Shown one piece after another: positions 25,154-34,191 of a DNA stretch of 64,000 nt. Below the pieces are notes generated by a model that had not been told where the DNA came from, searched no databases, and was given only the letters and a program-made list of their open reading frames with translations. Within the stretch, counting starts at the first letter, position 1. Each line of letters begins with the position of its first letter. The translations under genes were made by a program, and so were the position numbers. The stretch is from Corallococcus soli (GTDB lineage: Bacteria; Myxococcota; Myxococcia; Myxococcales; Myxococcaceae): NCBI RefSeq assembly GCF_014930455.1, contig NZ_JAAIYO010000005.1:248001-312000 (forward strand), read 5' to 3'.

Positions 25154-26065
25154 ATGATCGTCACCACGCAGCGGCGCACGCTGACCTTGTTGGAGCCGCG
25201 GGGCGGCCATGTCTCCGCCGCCAGCGGGCTGGTGCGCGTGGGAGACTGGCTCTACGTGGTCGCGGACGACGCGCTCCACCTCGCCGTGTTCCCCGCCACC
25301 GGGGACGCGCCCGGCCACGGCGTGCGCCTCTTTCCGGGGGAGCTGCCGGACGCGCACGCGGCGCGCAAGGCGGCCAAGCCCGACCTGGAGGCGCTGTGCC
25401 GGCTGGGCCCCTCCGCCACGTTCGCGCACGGCGCGCTGCTGGCGCTGCCCTCGGGTTCGACGCCGGCGCGGCGCCGGGCGTCGGTGCTGCCGCTGAACGC
25501 GGACGGGACGCTCGCGGGGCCGCCCCGCACGGTGGACTGCACGGGGTTGTACGTGCAGTTGGAGCGGGAGCTGGTGGCGCTCAACGTGGAGGGCGCGGCG
25601 GTGACGGGCCGGTTCCTGCGGCTGCTCAACCGGGGCAACGGCCAGGGCGGCGTGGACGCGCTGGTGGACCTGGACCTGGACCGCGTGCTGGCCAGCGTGG
25701 ACGTGGGCGCGCTGGGGCCGGTGGCGGTGCGCAGCGTGCGCCGGTGGGAGCTGGGCGAGGCGAACGGCGTCCGGCTGTCCTTCACGGACGCGTCGGCGCT
25801 GCCGGATGGGCGCGTGGTGTTCACCGCCACGGCGGAGGACTCGCGCGACCGCGTGGCGGATGGCCCGGTGAAGGGCTCCGCGGTGGGCGTGCTCGCGCCG
25901 GATGGGACGCCGGTGTACCTGGACGCGGTGGACGCGGGCCTGAAGCTGGAGGGCGTGGACGCGCGCGTGGAGGGTGGGCGCGTCCACCTGCTGCTGGTGG
26001 CGGACGCGGACGACCCGACGGTGCCCGCGCCGCTGCTGGAAGCCGTGCTGCCCGTGCCGGGCTGA
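25154..26065 (+). CDS. Conserved hypothetical protein, DUF6929-like
   Basis: This 303-residue protein has no signal peptide or membrane helix. It has repeated strand-like segments such as GLVRVGDWLYVVADDALHLAVF, RVVFTATAEDS and GVLAPDGTPVYLDAVD, which suggests a beta-propeller-like fold. The N-terminal half has an HGVRLFPGELP segment. I recall similar proteins as DUF6929, but this is tentative, and no reaction can be given. It follows mgtE by 30 bp on the same strand and may be cotranscribed. Confidence 0.65.
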   Translation: MIVTTQRRTLTLLEPRGGHVSAASGLVRVGDWLYVVADDALHLAVFPATGDAPGHGVRLFPGELPDAHAARKAAKPDLEALCRLGPSATFAHGALLALPSGSTPARRRASVLPLNADGTLAGPPRTVDCTGLYVQLERELVALNVEGAAVTGRFLRLLNRGNGQGGVDALVDLDLDRVLASVDVGALGPVAVRSVRRWELGEANGVRLSFTDASALPDGRVVFTATAEDSRDRVADGPVKGSAVGVLAPDGTPVYLDAVDAGLKLEGVDARVEGGRVHLLLVADADDPTVPAPLLEAVLPVPG

Positions 26066-26068
26066 GCG

Positions 26069-26091
26069 GCGCCGGGCCTCAGGCCTGGCGC
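26069..26091. terminator. Hairpin between convergent genes
   Basis: GCGCCGGGCC (26069-26078) pairs with GGCCTGGCGC (26082-26091) with one mismatch and a 3-nt loop. It overlaps the last codons of the minus-strand SDR gene. There is no T-run, so termination is only likely. Confidence 0.45.
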
Positions 26092-26828
26092 TTCACTGGC
26101 AGCGGGCCGAACGCCTGCGCCACCGGCATCATGGAGATGACGTTGATGTTCACGTGCGCGGGCCGCGAAGCCACCCAGTGCACCGTGTCCGCGATGTCCT
26201 CCGGCGTCAGCGGCTGCGTGTTCGCGTACAGCGACGCGGCGCGGGCGTCATCGCCCTTGAAGCGCACGTTGGAGAACTCCGTGCCGCCCAGCAGGCCCGG
26301 CTCGATGTCCGTCACGCGCACCGCCGTGCCGTGCAGGTCCGCGCGCAGGTTGAGGCTGAACTGGTGCACGAACGCCTTCGTCGCGCCGTACACGTTGCCG
26401 CCCGGGTAGGGGAACTCGCCCGCGATGGAGCCGATGTTGATGACGTGGCCCCGGTCCCTGGCCACCATGCCCGTCAGCGCCGCGCGCGTGCAGTACAGGA
26501 GCCCCTTGACGTTGGTGTCCACCATCACGTCCCAGTCCTCCAGCCGCGCCGTCTGCGCGGGATCCAGCCCCAGCGCGAGCCCCGCGTTGTTGACCAGCAC
26601 GTCCACCTGCGCGAAGTCCGCGGGCAGCGACGCGAAGGTCCGCTCCACGGCCGCGCGGTCCGTCACGTCCAGCGTCACCGGCAGCAGCCGCTCCCCCAGC
26701 TCCGCCTTCAGCGCGTCCAGCCGCTCGCCCCGGCGCCCGGTGGCGATGACGCGCGCGCCTTCCTTCACGAAGCGGCGCGCGACGGCCAGCCCCACGCCCG
26801 CGGTGGCCCCAGTCACCAGCACGTTCAT
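26079..26828 (-). CDS. SDR family NAD(P)-dependent oxidoreductase (YdfG-like)
   Basis: This 249-residue classical short-chain dehydrogenase has the cofactor motif VTGATAGVGLA (about 5-15), VNNAGLAL, a Ser-containing INIGSIAGEFPYPGGN and the catalytic Tyr-Lys in VYGATKAFVHQF. The sequence around the active site (GGNVYGATKAFV) and the C-terminal VHWVASRPAHVNINVISMMP are typical of the YdfG / 3-hydroxy acid (L-allo-threonine) dehydrogenase subgroup. The physiological substrate is unknown. ATG 26828 gives a standard N-terminus. Confidence 0.9.
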   Translation of the reverse strand: MNVLVTGATAGVGLAVARRFVKEGARVIATGRRGERLDALKAELGERLLPVTLDVTDRAAVERTFASLPADFAQVDVLVNNAGLALGLDPAQTARLEDWDVMVDTNVKGLLYCTRAALTGMVARDRGHVINIGSIAGEFPYPGGNVYGATKAFVHQFSLNLRADLHGTAVRVTDIEPGLLGGTEFSNVRFKGDDARAASLYANTQPLTPEDIADTVHWVASRPAHVNINVISMMPVAQAFGPLPVKRQA

Positions 26829-26925
26829 GTGATTCCTCCCACGAAGAGACGCCCGGCCCGACGGGGCGGGGCCGCTTCGTTACATCGCATGCGAGGGAGG
26901 GCGGCGCACGCGAATGCGCCGGGCG

Positions 26926-27846
26926 TCAGTCCCCGCGGTCGCGGGCGGCTTCCTCGGCGGTGCCGCCCATGGCCTCCACGGAGGTGCGGGCCTGCCTGGC
27001 GCGATCAAACGCCACTTCCTTCTTGCCGATGCCCTCCACCGTGAGGTTCGCCAGCCGGCGGCGCGCCCGCAGGATGGCGTCCTGCACCAGCGTGGGGTCC
27101 GGGTGCGTCTTGAGCGTCTCCACCCAGGTCTCGATGGCCTTCTCGTTGTCCCCGGCGTCCGCGCGCAGCTTGCCCATCTCGAAGAGGGCGTGCGGCGCCA
27201 GCTCCGAGTCCGGGAAGCGCGAGCGCAGGTCCGCGAAGGCGCGCAGCGCTTCCTGCCGCTTGCCGTCCATCATCGCCAGCGCCTGCGCCTGGAGGTAGAT
27301 GGAGTCGTCCACGTACGCGCTGGTGGCGAAGCGCTCCGGCAGCTTGCGCGCCTCCAGCTCGCACTGCGGATAGTCCGCCAGCTCGAAGTAGAGCTTGGCC
27401 ACCTGGTACTGCAGCTCCGCGCCCTGGGGCGGGTTGCGGTGCAGCGCCGCGGTGAGCTGGTCGATGGAGCCTCGCAGGTCGCGGTAGTGCACCCGCAGCA
27501 GCTCCGCCAGGATGATGCGCGCCTCCAGCGCCTCCGGGGACTCCGGGCACTGCTGGATGAGCTGACGGTAGACGGACACCGCCTCCTTCACCTTGCGCTG
27601 CTCCAGCCAGTACACGTCCGCCGCGCCCTTGAGCGCCCGGGCGCGCATCACCAGCGCCTCCGGCGTCCCGTCGCGCAGGAGCATGTCGTACGCCTTGCGG
27701 TACTCCACCAGCGCTTCGTCCGGACGCTTCTCGAAGATGGCGTCGCGCGCGCGCTGCATGTGGTCCACCGGCTTGTCGCGGCAGCCCGTGACGGCCAGCG
27801 TCCCCACCGCGAACGCGAACACCCAGCGTCGGCCCAACCGCTTCAT
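26926..27846 (-). CDS. TPR-repeat lipoprotein
   Basis: The 306-residue product starts at MKRLG, followed by a hydrophobic segment and the lipobox VTGC (residues about 17-20), so it should be an acylated envelope protein. The mature part is helical with tetratricopeptide-like repeats (ALKGAADVYWLEQRKVKEAVSVYRQL; QVAKLYFELADYPQCELEARKL). It resembles YbgF/BamD-type scaffold proteins but is not clearly either. Its ATG overlaps the stop of the upstream Cys-rich lipoprotein gene (ATGA), forming a two-gene operon. Confidence 0.8.
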   Translation of the reverse strand: MKRLGRRWVFAFAVGTLAVTGCRDKPVDHMQRARDAIFEKRPDEALVEYRKAYDMLLRDGTPEALVMRARALKGAADVYWLEQRKVKEAVSVYRQLIQQCPESPEALEARIILAELLRVHYRDLRGSIDQLTAALHRNPPQGAELQYQVAKLYFELADYPQCELEARKLPERFATSAYVDDSIYLQAQALAMMDGKRQEALRAFADLRSRFPDSELAPHALFEMGKLRADAGDNEKAIETWVETLKTHPDPTLVQDAILRARRRLANLTVEGIGKKEVAFDRARQARTSVEAMGGTAEEAARDRGD

Positions 27847-28097
27847 TCGCACGACTCCGGGATGAGGCGCACGCAGCGCGTCTCGTCGCAGCGCACGCAC
27901 TCACGCTCCGAGGACACGTCCGTGACGCACACCGAGACACGCGAGGTCCGGGGGCAGTCCTCGGACGTGACGCAACGGTAGAGACTCCCGTCGGTCCGGG
28001 TGATGTCCACCGACGTGGAGCCGCAGGACTCCAGATTGTTGCATCCCAGGAGCATGGCCGACACGACCGCCAGTGCCCCGAACCAGGCGCATTGCAC
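27843..28097 (-). CDS. Small Cys-rich lipoprotein
   Basis: About 84 residues. I place the start at GTG 28097, which puts a short hydrophobic signal directly before the lipobox LLGC. The mature part has eight further cysteines in short loops (CVTSEDC, VSVCVTD, ECVRCDETRC) and is likely disulphide-bonded outside the cytoplasm. I recognise no family. A longer frame to 28181 adds a basic N-terminus with no support. Overlap of 4 bp with the TPR lipoprotein gene indicates co-expression. Confidence 0.65.
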   Translation of the reverse strand: MQCAWFGALAVVSAMLLGCNNLESCGSTSVDITRTDGSLYRCVTSEDCPRTSRVSVCVTDVSSERECVRCDETRCVRLIPESCE

Positions 28098-28285
28098 GGC
28101 CTGGGTTCTAGCCAACTTCCGCCCCCCGGTCACGAACCGTGCGCCCGCCTGCCTGCCCGTCAGGAAGCGGATTCCCCGCATGCGTGGCCTTCACGGGTGC
28201 ATGACCACCCCTGACCCGCCGTGCTAGCCCTGTCGCGTCACGACGTTCCATGCCGCCCGTTCGCCGGGCCCGGAGCCCTGAAGCC

Positions 28286-29113
28286 ATGAGCCTTCCCTCA
28301 CGTCCTCGCGCCGTGGTGACCGGAGCCGGCAGCGGCCTGGGGCGCGCGCTGTGTGAAGCCCTGGCGACCCGGCGGGCGCGGGTGCTGGTGTCGGACGTGG
28401 ACCCGGCCACCGCCGAAGAGACCGCCCGCCGCGTCACCGCGCTGGGCGGCGAGGCGCGCGTGTTCCCGTGCGACGTCACCGACCCGGAGGCGGTGGAGGC
28501 CCTGGCGCGCGCCACGGACGACGCGTTCGGCGGCGTGGACCTGCTCGTCAACAACGCGGGCGTGGGCGCGGCGGGGGACGTGGGCGTGCTGCCGCTGGTG
28601 GAGTGGCGGCGCGTGCTGGACGTGAACCTGTGGGGCGTCATCCACGGCTGCCACGCCTTCGTGCCGCGCATGCGCAGGCAGGGCACGGGGCACGTGCTCA
28701 ACATCGCGTCCGCCGCGGGGCTCATCTTCGCGCCGCACCTGGCGGCCTACAACGCGTCCAAGGCCGCCGTCGTGGCGCTGTCGGAGACGCTCTACGCGGA
28801 GCTGAGGCCGCTGGGCCTGGGCGTCACGGTGGCGTGTCCCACCTTCTTCCGGACGAACATCGCCGCGGCGGCGCGCTATTCGGATGACTCGCTGAAGGGC
28901 CTGGGCGCGAAGCTGGTGGACGGCTCGAAGGTGGGCCCGGACCAGGTCGCCGCGCGGCTGCTCACGGCCGTGGACCGGAACGCTCCGCACGTGCTGCCCA
29001 TGATGGACGCGCGCTGGTTCTGGCGCATGCGTCGGTGGATGCCGGGATTGTTCCTCCACGGCGTCATCGCGGTGGAGAAGCACGTCCGCGGACGCATGGC
29101 CCGCGAAGGCTGA
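28286..29113 (+). CDS. SDR family oxidoreductase
   Basis: This 275-residue short-chain dehydrogenase has VTGAGSGLGRALC (about 10-22), an Asp after the second strand (VSDVDP), which favours NAD(H), LLVNNAGVG, NIASAAGLIFAP and the catalytic YNASK. The C-terminal MMDARWFWRMRRWMPGLF segment resembles membrane-associated SDRs that act on lipids or other hydrophobic substrates. The substrate is not known. ATG 28286 matches the family N-terminus; the upstream in-frame start at 28250 lacks support. Confidence 0.88.
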   Translation: MSLPSRPRAVVTGAGSGLGRALCEALATRRARVLVSDVDPATAEETARRVTALGGEARVFPCDVTDPEAVEALARATDDAFGGVDLLVNNAGVGAAGDVGVLPLVEWRRVLDVNLWGVIHGCHAFVPRMRRQGTGHVLNIASAAGLIFAPHLAAYNASKAAVVALSETLYAELRPLGLGVTVACPTFFRTNIAAAARYSDDSLKGLGAKLVDGSKVGPDQVAARLLTAVDRNAPHVLPMMDARWFWRMRRWMPGLFLHGVIAVEKHVRGRMAREG

Positions 29114-29116
29114 GCG

Positions 29117-29491
29117 TCAGTTGCTGCGCTGCTGGGGCGCCGCCTTGCCGGAGGTGAGCACGGACGCCATGGAGTTGCGCTGCTTGATCATCCGCGCCTT
29201 CTGGTCCTGCTTGTCGTAGTGCTTCATGATGGCGGCCAGGTGCGCGTCCGCCACCTTGCACTGGACGACGCTGACCTCCTGGTGACGCCGCCCCAACTCG
29301 CTCCACATGGCCAGGCGACCCTGGCTGCCCAGGAGCCGGTCCTCGACCGCGTCCAGGGCGTGGTCCATCTGCTTGCCCTCCGCCTCCAGCACCGCGAGCC
29401 GCGCTTCGGAGTCCTCCGGGGTCGGTCCCCCGCATCCAGTGGAGACGGCGAGCCCCACGACCGCGGTCAGTCCGAGCCACATCCGCCGCAT
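29117..29491 (-). CDS. Short coiled-coil lipoprotein
   Basis: The 124-residue product has a signal peptide ending in VSTGC (lipobox Cys near residue 20), then a Glu/Ala/Leu-rich helical region (EDSEARLAVLEAEGKQMDHALDAVEDRLL) and a basic C-terminus. ATG 29491 is chosen over 29527 because it starts directly before the basic and hydrophobic signal. No family recognised. It is convergent with the SDR gene, with 3 bp between the stops. Confidence 0.7.
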   Translation of the reverse strand: MRRMWLGLTAVVGLAVSTGCGGPTPEDSEARLAVLEAEGKQMDHALDAVEDRLLGSQGRLAMWSELGRRHQEVSVVQCKVADAHLAAIMKHYDKQDQKARMIKQRNSMASVLTSGKAAPQQRSN

Positions 29492-29728
29492 CCCCACGTC
29501 GCCTCCCAGGTGTCTCGGGTCGTCCACCGACCGTCAGGCAGCGCAAGGTAGGAACGGCCTCCGGGAGCGACAACCTGGACTCACGTTGGGGGAGGAGGCG
29601 TTTTCAGGAACGAACGTTTGGGCGAATTTCCCGTCCCGCCCCTTTGACGATGGGTCAGAAGAGCCCCGTTCCAGTGTTGCGCGTGCCCCAATCCCCTCAT
29701 GGGTGGGCACCGTCGCGTTCGCTGCCCT

Positions 29729-30250
29729 TCAGGGCACCGGAGCGGCGCGCACCCGGTGCTTCAGGATGAACTCACACACCTCGCGCGCGGCGCCGAAGCC
29801 CGCGGCGCGCTGGGCCACGTAGTGCACCTGGGAGCGCACCTCGTCCGGGGCCTCGGGCACGGTGGCGGAGAAGCCCACCGCCTTGAGCAGCGGCAGGTCC
29901 ACCAGCTCGTCGCCCATGTAGCCGCAGTGCTCGGCGGACACATCGAGGATGCCGAGCAGCTTCTCGAAGTGCGCCACCTTGTCGTTGCTGCCGAAGTGCA
30001 CGTGGCGCAAGCCCAGCGACTGCATGCGCATCTGCGCGGAGAGGCTGTCGCCCCCGGAGATGGCCGCCACCTCGATGCCCACCTCCTGCAGGCGCTTGAT
30101 GCCCATGCCGTCACGCACGCTGTACATCTGCGTCCAGCCGGAGTTGGGCACCCAGAAGATGCGGCCGTCGGTGAGCGTGCCGTCGATGTCGAAGATCATC
30201 ACCGACAGGCGCGCCACCCGCGCCTTGAGCGCTTCCAGGTCCTGGTTCAT
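29729..30250 (-). CDS. kdsC: KdsC-type HAD phosphatase (KDO-8-phosphate phosphatase)
   Basis: The 173-residue C0-cap HAD protein has the nucleophile motif FDIDGTLTDGRI (about 19-30), AAISGGDS (motif II), and GYMGDELVDLPLLKAVG (motifs III/IV). These match KdsC, which dephosphorylates KDO-8-phosphate in lipopolysaccharide core synthesis. Length is typical. Related N-acylneuraminate-9-phosphatases look similar, so substrate assignment is by family. It lies 13 bp downstream of the linker-rich gene. Confidence 0.88.
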   Translation of the reverse strand: MNQDLEALKARVARLSVMIFDIDGTLTDGRIFWVPNSGWTQMYSVRDGMGIKRLQEVGIEVAAISGGDSLSAQMRMQSLGLRHVHFGSNDKVAHFEKLLGILDVSAEHCGYMGDELVDLPLLKAVGFSATVPEAPDEVRSQVHYVAQRAAGFGAAREVCEFILKHRVRAAPVP

Positions 30251-30263
30251 CGCAACCGCCCCT

Positions 30264-31331
30264 CTACTTGGGCACTGCCTTGAGCGAGGCCTTGCCGTCC
30301 TTGATGACGACCTTGAACTCCACGGCCTTCGCGTTGTGCTGCTTGAGCAGCTCCGGCACCTGCTTGCGCAGCGTGGCCGCCACCGAGTCATAGGACAGCT
30401 TGGACGTGTCCTCCTGGCAGCGGCGCTTCGCGGTGACGTAGGCGTCGTACACCGCGCGCAGCTTGTCGTCGGACAGGCCGCCGCCAGGGCCGGCCGCCGC
30501 GGGCCGGGGCGCCGCCTGGGCCGCCGCCATGGGACGCGCGGGCGCACCCGCCGCCGGGGCGCCGGACTTCGCGGCCATGCCCGGAGGCACCGCGGGGCGC
30601 CCCGCCGCGGGAGTCCCCCCGGCCACCGAAGGCACCGCGGGCGTCAGCGAAGGCAGCTTCGGAGCCCCCGCCACCGCCGGAACGCCGGGCACCGCGGGCG
30701 TCCCCCGGAACGGCGTGCCACCCACGGGCGCCACCGCGGGCGTCCCCCGGAACGGCGTGCCCGCCGCCGGAGCCACGGTGGGAGCCGCCACCGCGGGCAC
30801 CACGGGCTCGTTCACCGGACGGCCCGGGACCTTGGGCTCGTTGATGGGGCGGCGGCCGGTCAGCTCCTCAATCTCCTCGATCTCCATGTCGGAGATCTCC
30901 TCCGGCAGCTCCACCACGTCCTTGCGGCGCTCACCGGCGGCGGCGGGCTTCTTCGCGGACTCGGCGCGACGGCGGGCCTTGGCCAAGTCGCGGTGGTAGG
31001 TGCCGGCCTCAATCTCCTGGAGCGTGCGCACCCACAGCCGCTCGTAGGTGAGGAACTTGTTGTGGATGGTCTGCACGCGGAACTTCACCGACGTGCTGCG
31101 CACGAAGGCGCCCTTGAGGCGGATCATCCGCTTCTTCAGGTCCTCGTGCGCGCGGATGGGCGCCTGCCGCTCCATGCCCAGGAAGTACTGCTCGTAGGTG
31201 TGGCGCAGCTCCGCGAGCTCCGCCTCCAAGGCCTCACACTCCTGGAGGGCGGCTTCGCTGGAGGAGCTGGCGTCCTGCGCGGACCGGGCCCCGCCTTTGT
31301 TGGCGGACCGGGCGTTATCGGGCGGCGGCAT
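30264..31331 (-). CDS. Pro/Ala-linker protein with a C-terminal MXAN_5187-like domain
   Basis: The 355-residue product has an N-terminal helical/coiled-coil region (about 25-150), an acidic patch (ELPEEISDMEIEEIEELTG), and a low-complexity Pro/Ala/Gly linker with duplicated AGTPFRGTPAVAP units. The compact C-terminal domain (about 285-355; LSDDKLRAVYDAYVTAKRRCQEDTSKLSYDSVAATLRKQVPEL) is one I recall from myxobacterial proteins named after MXAN_5187. No enzyme motif is visible. Role unknown. Confidence 0.7.
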   Translation of the reverse strand: MPPPDNARSANKGGARSAQDASSSSEAALQECEALEAELAELRHTYEQYFLGMERQAPIRAHEDLKKRMIRLKGAFVRSTSVKFRVQTIHNKFLTYERLWVRTLQEIEAGTYHRDLAKARRRAESAKKPAAAGERRKDVVELPEEISDMEIEEIEELTGRRPINEPKVPGRPVNEPVVPAVAAPTVAPAAGTPFRGTPAVAPVGGTPFRGTPAVPGVPAVAGAPKLPSLTPAVPSVAGGTPAAGRPAVPPGMAAKSGAPAAGAPARPMAAAQAAPRPAAAGPGGGLSDDKLRAVYDAYVTAKRRCQEDTSKLSYDSVAATLRKQVPELLKQHNAKAVEFKVVIKDGKASLKAVPK

Positions 31332-31370
31332 GTATCGGGAGTGTCCTCAACCCGGGCGCGGCTCGCAACC

Positions 31371-32672
31371 TCAGGCCGCCGACGGTGTCGGTCCCAGGCC
31401 AGCGGCCTCACCCGCCGGTCGGTGGCGCGCCAGCAGCAGGGCGCCGAAGGTGAACATGCACAGGGAGATGAACTGGCTGGTGGACACGTTGTACCAGGCC
31501 TCCAGGGGCACCGCCGCCGCCAGCCCCTGGGCCCCCAGCGACTCCAGCAGGCCGTGCAGGGTGCCGCGCTCCACGTCGCCCCGGAACAGCTCCACCGTGG
31601 TGCGCAGGACGGCGTAGGCCATCAGCCAGAGGGCGAAGATGTGCCCGTGGAAGCGGCGGAAGCGGCGCGCGTACAGCAGCGCCACGAAGAGCACCAGCTG
31701 TCCCACCGACTCGAAGAGCTGCGTGGGGTACACCGGCAGCGTGGTGCCGTGCAGGGCCACCCAGTCGGAGATGCGCACCGCGCCCGGCGCCGCGTGGTGG
31801 AGCACCTGCCCGGTGGCCTCCACGACGAAGCGGTCATCCCCCGCCTGGGAGCCATACGCCAGGCTGGACGCGTGCCCCAGCCGGCCGAACAGGTCCTGGG
31901 CCACCCCGGCGCCGGGGAAGGTCACCCCGGTGTGGGAGTGGCTGCCCGCCATGTCCCCCCAGCAGCAGCCGGCGGAGAAGCAGCCCAGGCGCCCCAGGCA
32001 CTGGCCCAGCGACACGGTGGGGATGCACACGTCCGCGAGCCGCAGGAAGTCCAGGTCGTTCTTGCGGGCGAACAGGTACGCCGCCAGCCCCGCGCCAATG
32101 AGGCCGCCGTAGAACACCAGCCCGCCGCCCAGCGACAGCGCCTGCGTCCAGTCCCGCGCGTAGTCCTGCCAGTTCACCAGCACGAACAGCACGCGGCTGC
32201 CCACGAGCCCGCCGATGAGCACCCAGAACGCCAGGTCCATCACCTGCTCCCGCCGCCGGGGCCCCTCCGTGTCCACGAGGCCCTGGCCCGGCACCAGGGT
32301 CACCCGGCGCCACTCGTCCTGCGCCAGCCGCCCCGCCACCGACACCGCGCAGCTGAACCCCAGGGCCAGCAGCACGCCATAGGTGTGCAGCGGGATGCCC
32401 TCCCCCTTGCCCCCGGGGAAGGCCTCCGGCGGCAGCGCGTACATCAAGCCGAAGTACGCCAGCGCCAGGCCAATGGCGGCGAAGCCCCCCGCGCGCAGCA
32501 GCTTGTCCTGGAGCGAGGCGGGCGCGGCCTTGTCCGCCGCCGCGTCCACCGGGCCCACCGCGCCCTTCCAGCCGTTGACGGCGATGGAGGACACCACCCC
32601 CACCGCGACGGCGTACAGCAGGAGCTGCATCCAGAGGCTGGTGAAGGAGAGGCGCAGGAGGACGGGGAGCAT
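31371..32672 (-). CDS. lgt: Prolipoprotein diacylglyceryl transferase
   Basis: Lgt moves diacylglyceryl from phosphatidylglycerol to the lipobox Cys, the first step of lipoprotein maturation. This 433-residue membrane protein has IPLHTYGVLLALGF, the GGLVFYGGLIGAGLAAYLFARK segment, and the Lgt signature around GQCLGRLGCFSAGCCWG, plus LPVYPTQLFESVGQ. It is longer than usual (about 270-300) because of an N-terminal extension of about 90 residues with extra helices and an insertion (about 255-290). The start ATG 32672 is chosen over upstream in-frame starts. Two lspA genes lie just upstream on the same strand. Confidence 0.93.
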   Translation of the reverse strand: MLPVLLRLSFTSLWMQLLLYAVAVGVVSSIAVNGWKGAVGPVDAAADKAAPASLQDKLLRAGGFAAIGLALAYFGLMYALPPEAFPGGKGEGIPLHTYGVLLALGFSCAVSVAGRLAQDEWRRVTLVPGQGLVDTEGPRRREQVMDLAFWVLIGGLVGSRVLFVLVNWQDYARDWTQALSLGGGLVFYGGLIGAGLAAYLFARKNDLDFLRLADVCIPTVSLGQCLGRLGCFSAGCCWGDMAGSHSHTGVTFPGAGVAQDLFGRLGHASSLAYGSQAGDDRFVVEATGQVLHHAAPGAVRISDWVALHGTTLPVYPTQLFESVGQLVLFVALLYARRFRRFHGHIFALWLMAYAVLRTTVELFRGDVERGTLHGLLESLGAQGLAAAVPLEAWYNVSTSQFISLCMFTFGALLLARHRPAGEAAGLGPTPSAA

Positions 32673-32799
32673 GGGGACCTCGGGCCGGGCGGCGAAGACG
32701 GACCCGACGACGGACCGCGCCCGGAAACGGCGGGGACAACCAGGGCGGCCGGGCGGGACATTCCCACCCCGGCCCCGGGCGCGGAGCCCGGTGGAGGCG

Positions 32800-33408
32800 T
32801 CAGGCCTTGGCGGGGTCGGAGGCCGGCTTCTCCTTGCGGACGAAGGCGTCCACCACGAGCATGCCCACACCCACCACGATGGCCGCGTCCGCGACGTTGA
32901 ACGACGGCCAGGCGGCCTTGTCGTACCAATGCGCTTCCAGGAAATCGATGACGAAGGCCCGGGACACGCGGTCGACGTAGTTGCCCAGCGCGCCGCCCAG
33001 CACCATCGGCAGGCCCCACAGCGCCCACGCCTCCGCGGGGTCCGTGCCGGTGAGCTTCCGGAAGTAGAAGACGATGAGGAGCACCGCGCCCAGGCTCACC
33101 AGGTGGAAGAGCGGGCCGCGCACGTTGGGCGGCAGGTCGCGGAACATGCCCCACGCGGCGCCCGGGTTCTCCGCGTAGCGCAGGCGGAAGAAGTTATCGA
33201 CGACCTCCACGTGCGTGCGCGGCTGGAAGTGCAGGCCGTAGCGGCCGGCCGCCTCCGCGGGCGTGTACATCTTGCCCAGGCGCTGGCTCAGCGTGGTGGC
33301 CCCGTCGAAGCGGGTGGTGAGGTCCCGCACGACCAGGTACTTCGTCCACTGGTCCAGCACGATGAGGCCCAGCGAGAGGGCGACGAGGATGACGTATTTG
33401 CGCGGCAC
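32800..33408 (-). CDS. lspA: Lipoprotein signal peptidase II, copy 1
   Basis: LspA cleaves the signal peptide in front of the lipidated Cys. This 202-residue copy has four membrane helices and the two catalytic aspartates, D146 in GNYVDRVSRAFVIDF and D174 in FNVADAAI, plus the conserved YAENPGAAWGMF loop. It carries a periplasmic insertion of about 35 residues (about 30-66) compared with short LspA proteins. It is followed by lgt and preceded by a second lspA, with 32 bp between the two copies. Confidence 0.95.
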   Translation of the reverse strand: MPRKYVILVALSLGLIVLDQWTKYLVVRDLTTRFDGATTLSQRLGKMYTPAEAAGRYGLHFQPRTHVEVVDNFFRLRYAENPGAAWGMFRDLPPNVRGPLFHLVSLGAVLLIVFYFRKLTGTDPAEAWALWGLPMVLGGALGNYVDRVSRAFVIDFLEAHWYDKAAWPSFNVADAAIVVGVGMLVVDAFVRKEKPASDPAKA

Positions 33409-33440
33409 GGAGAGGGCTTATACCAGCCCACCCCACCCCG

Positions 33441-34073
33441 TCACGGCTGAGGGCTCGGCGGCGTCAACGTCGGGGTGGAGACGGGCTCCGGCCGGCGCAC
33501 CCACACGGAGTCCAGCAGCATCAGCGCCACGCCCACCACGATGGCCGCGTCCGCCACGTTGAAGGTGGGCCAGCGCATGCCCGGCTGGTTGCGCCAGTGC
33601 CAGTCGATGAAGTCGATGACGTAGCCCCGGATGAGCCGGTCCATGAAGTTGCCCAGCGCGCCGCCGGTGATGAGCGCCAGCGCCAGCCGCACCACCTTCT
33701 GGGACGCGTCCGTGCGCCGGTAGAGCACCAGGATGAACGACAGCGCCGCCAGGCTCACGACGTGGAAGAAGATCTTGCGCGCGGTGTCCGGCAGGTCGGC
33801 GAACATGCCCCACGCCGCCCCCGGGTTCTCCACGTAGCGGAAGTGCCAGTAGTCCTCGATGAAGCGGTACGGCCGCGTGTTGCGCCGGAACTCGCCTTCC
33901 ACCGGCGGGTCGTTGTCCAGGTTCTGCTCGCTCAGGAAGCCCGACACGCGCGCCAGGCCGTCGCGGCCGTCCAGGGCCTGCGTCAGCCGGGACACGGCCA
34001 GGTACTTGGTCACCTGATCCGCCGCGAGCACGGCGAGGACCACCACGAGGAGGAGGCGGAGGGAGGCTTTCAT
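33441..34073 (-). CDS. lspA: Lipoprotein signal peptidase II, copy 2
   Basis: This is a 210-residue paralogue of the neighbouring lspA, with catalytic D145 (GNFMDRLIRGYVIDF) and D175 (FNVADAAI) and the loop YVENPGAAWGMF. It also has an insertion after helix 1 (about 35-75), of different sequence from copy 1. All active-site features are intact. ATG 34073 is chosen because it begins directly before helix 1. Multiple LspA copies are known in Myxococcus, where LspA is the target of the myxobacterial antibiotic TA (myxovirescin); a resistance role for one copy here is only a possibility. Confidence 0.94.
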   Translation of the reverse strand: MKASLRLLLVVVLAVLAADQVTKYLAVSRLTQALDGRDGLARVSGFLSEQNLDNDPPVEGEFRRNTRPYRFIEDYWHFRYVENPGAAWGMFADLPDTARKIFFHVVSLAALSFILVLYRRTDASQKVVRLALALITGGALGNFMDRLIRGYVIDFIDWHWRNQPGMRWPTFNVADAAIVVGVALMLLDSVWVRRPEPVSTPTLTPPSPQP

Positions 34074-34191
34074 GCGCGCCTTGACCTCTATCCTGCCCCC
34101 GGGAGCCCTGACAACCCGGGCCCTTGGGGCGCCCGCCGGCCCGCCTGCCAGCGGACTCCCGGAGGCCAACGGTTTCGGGCATGGTGCGCCC

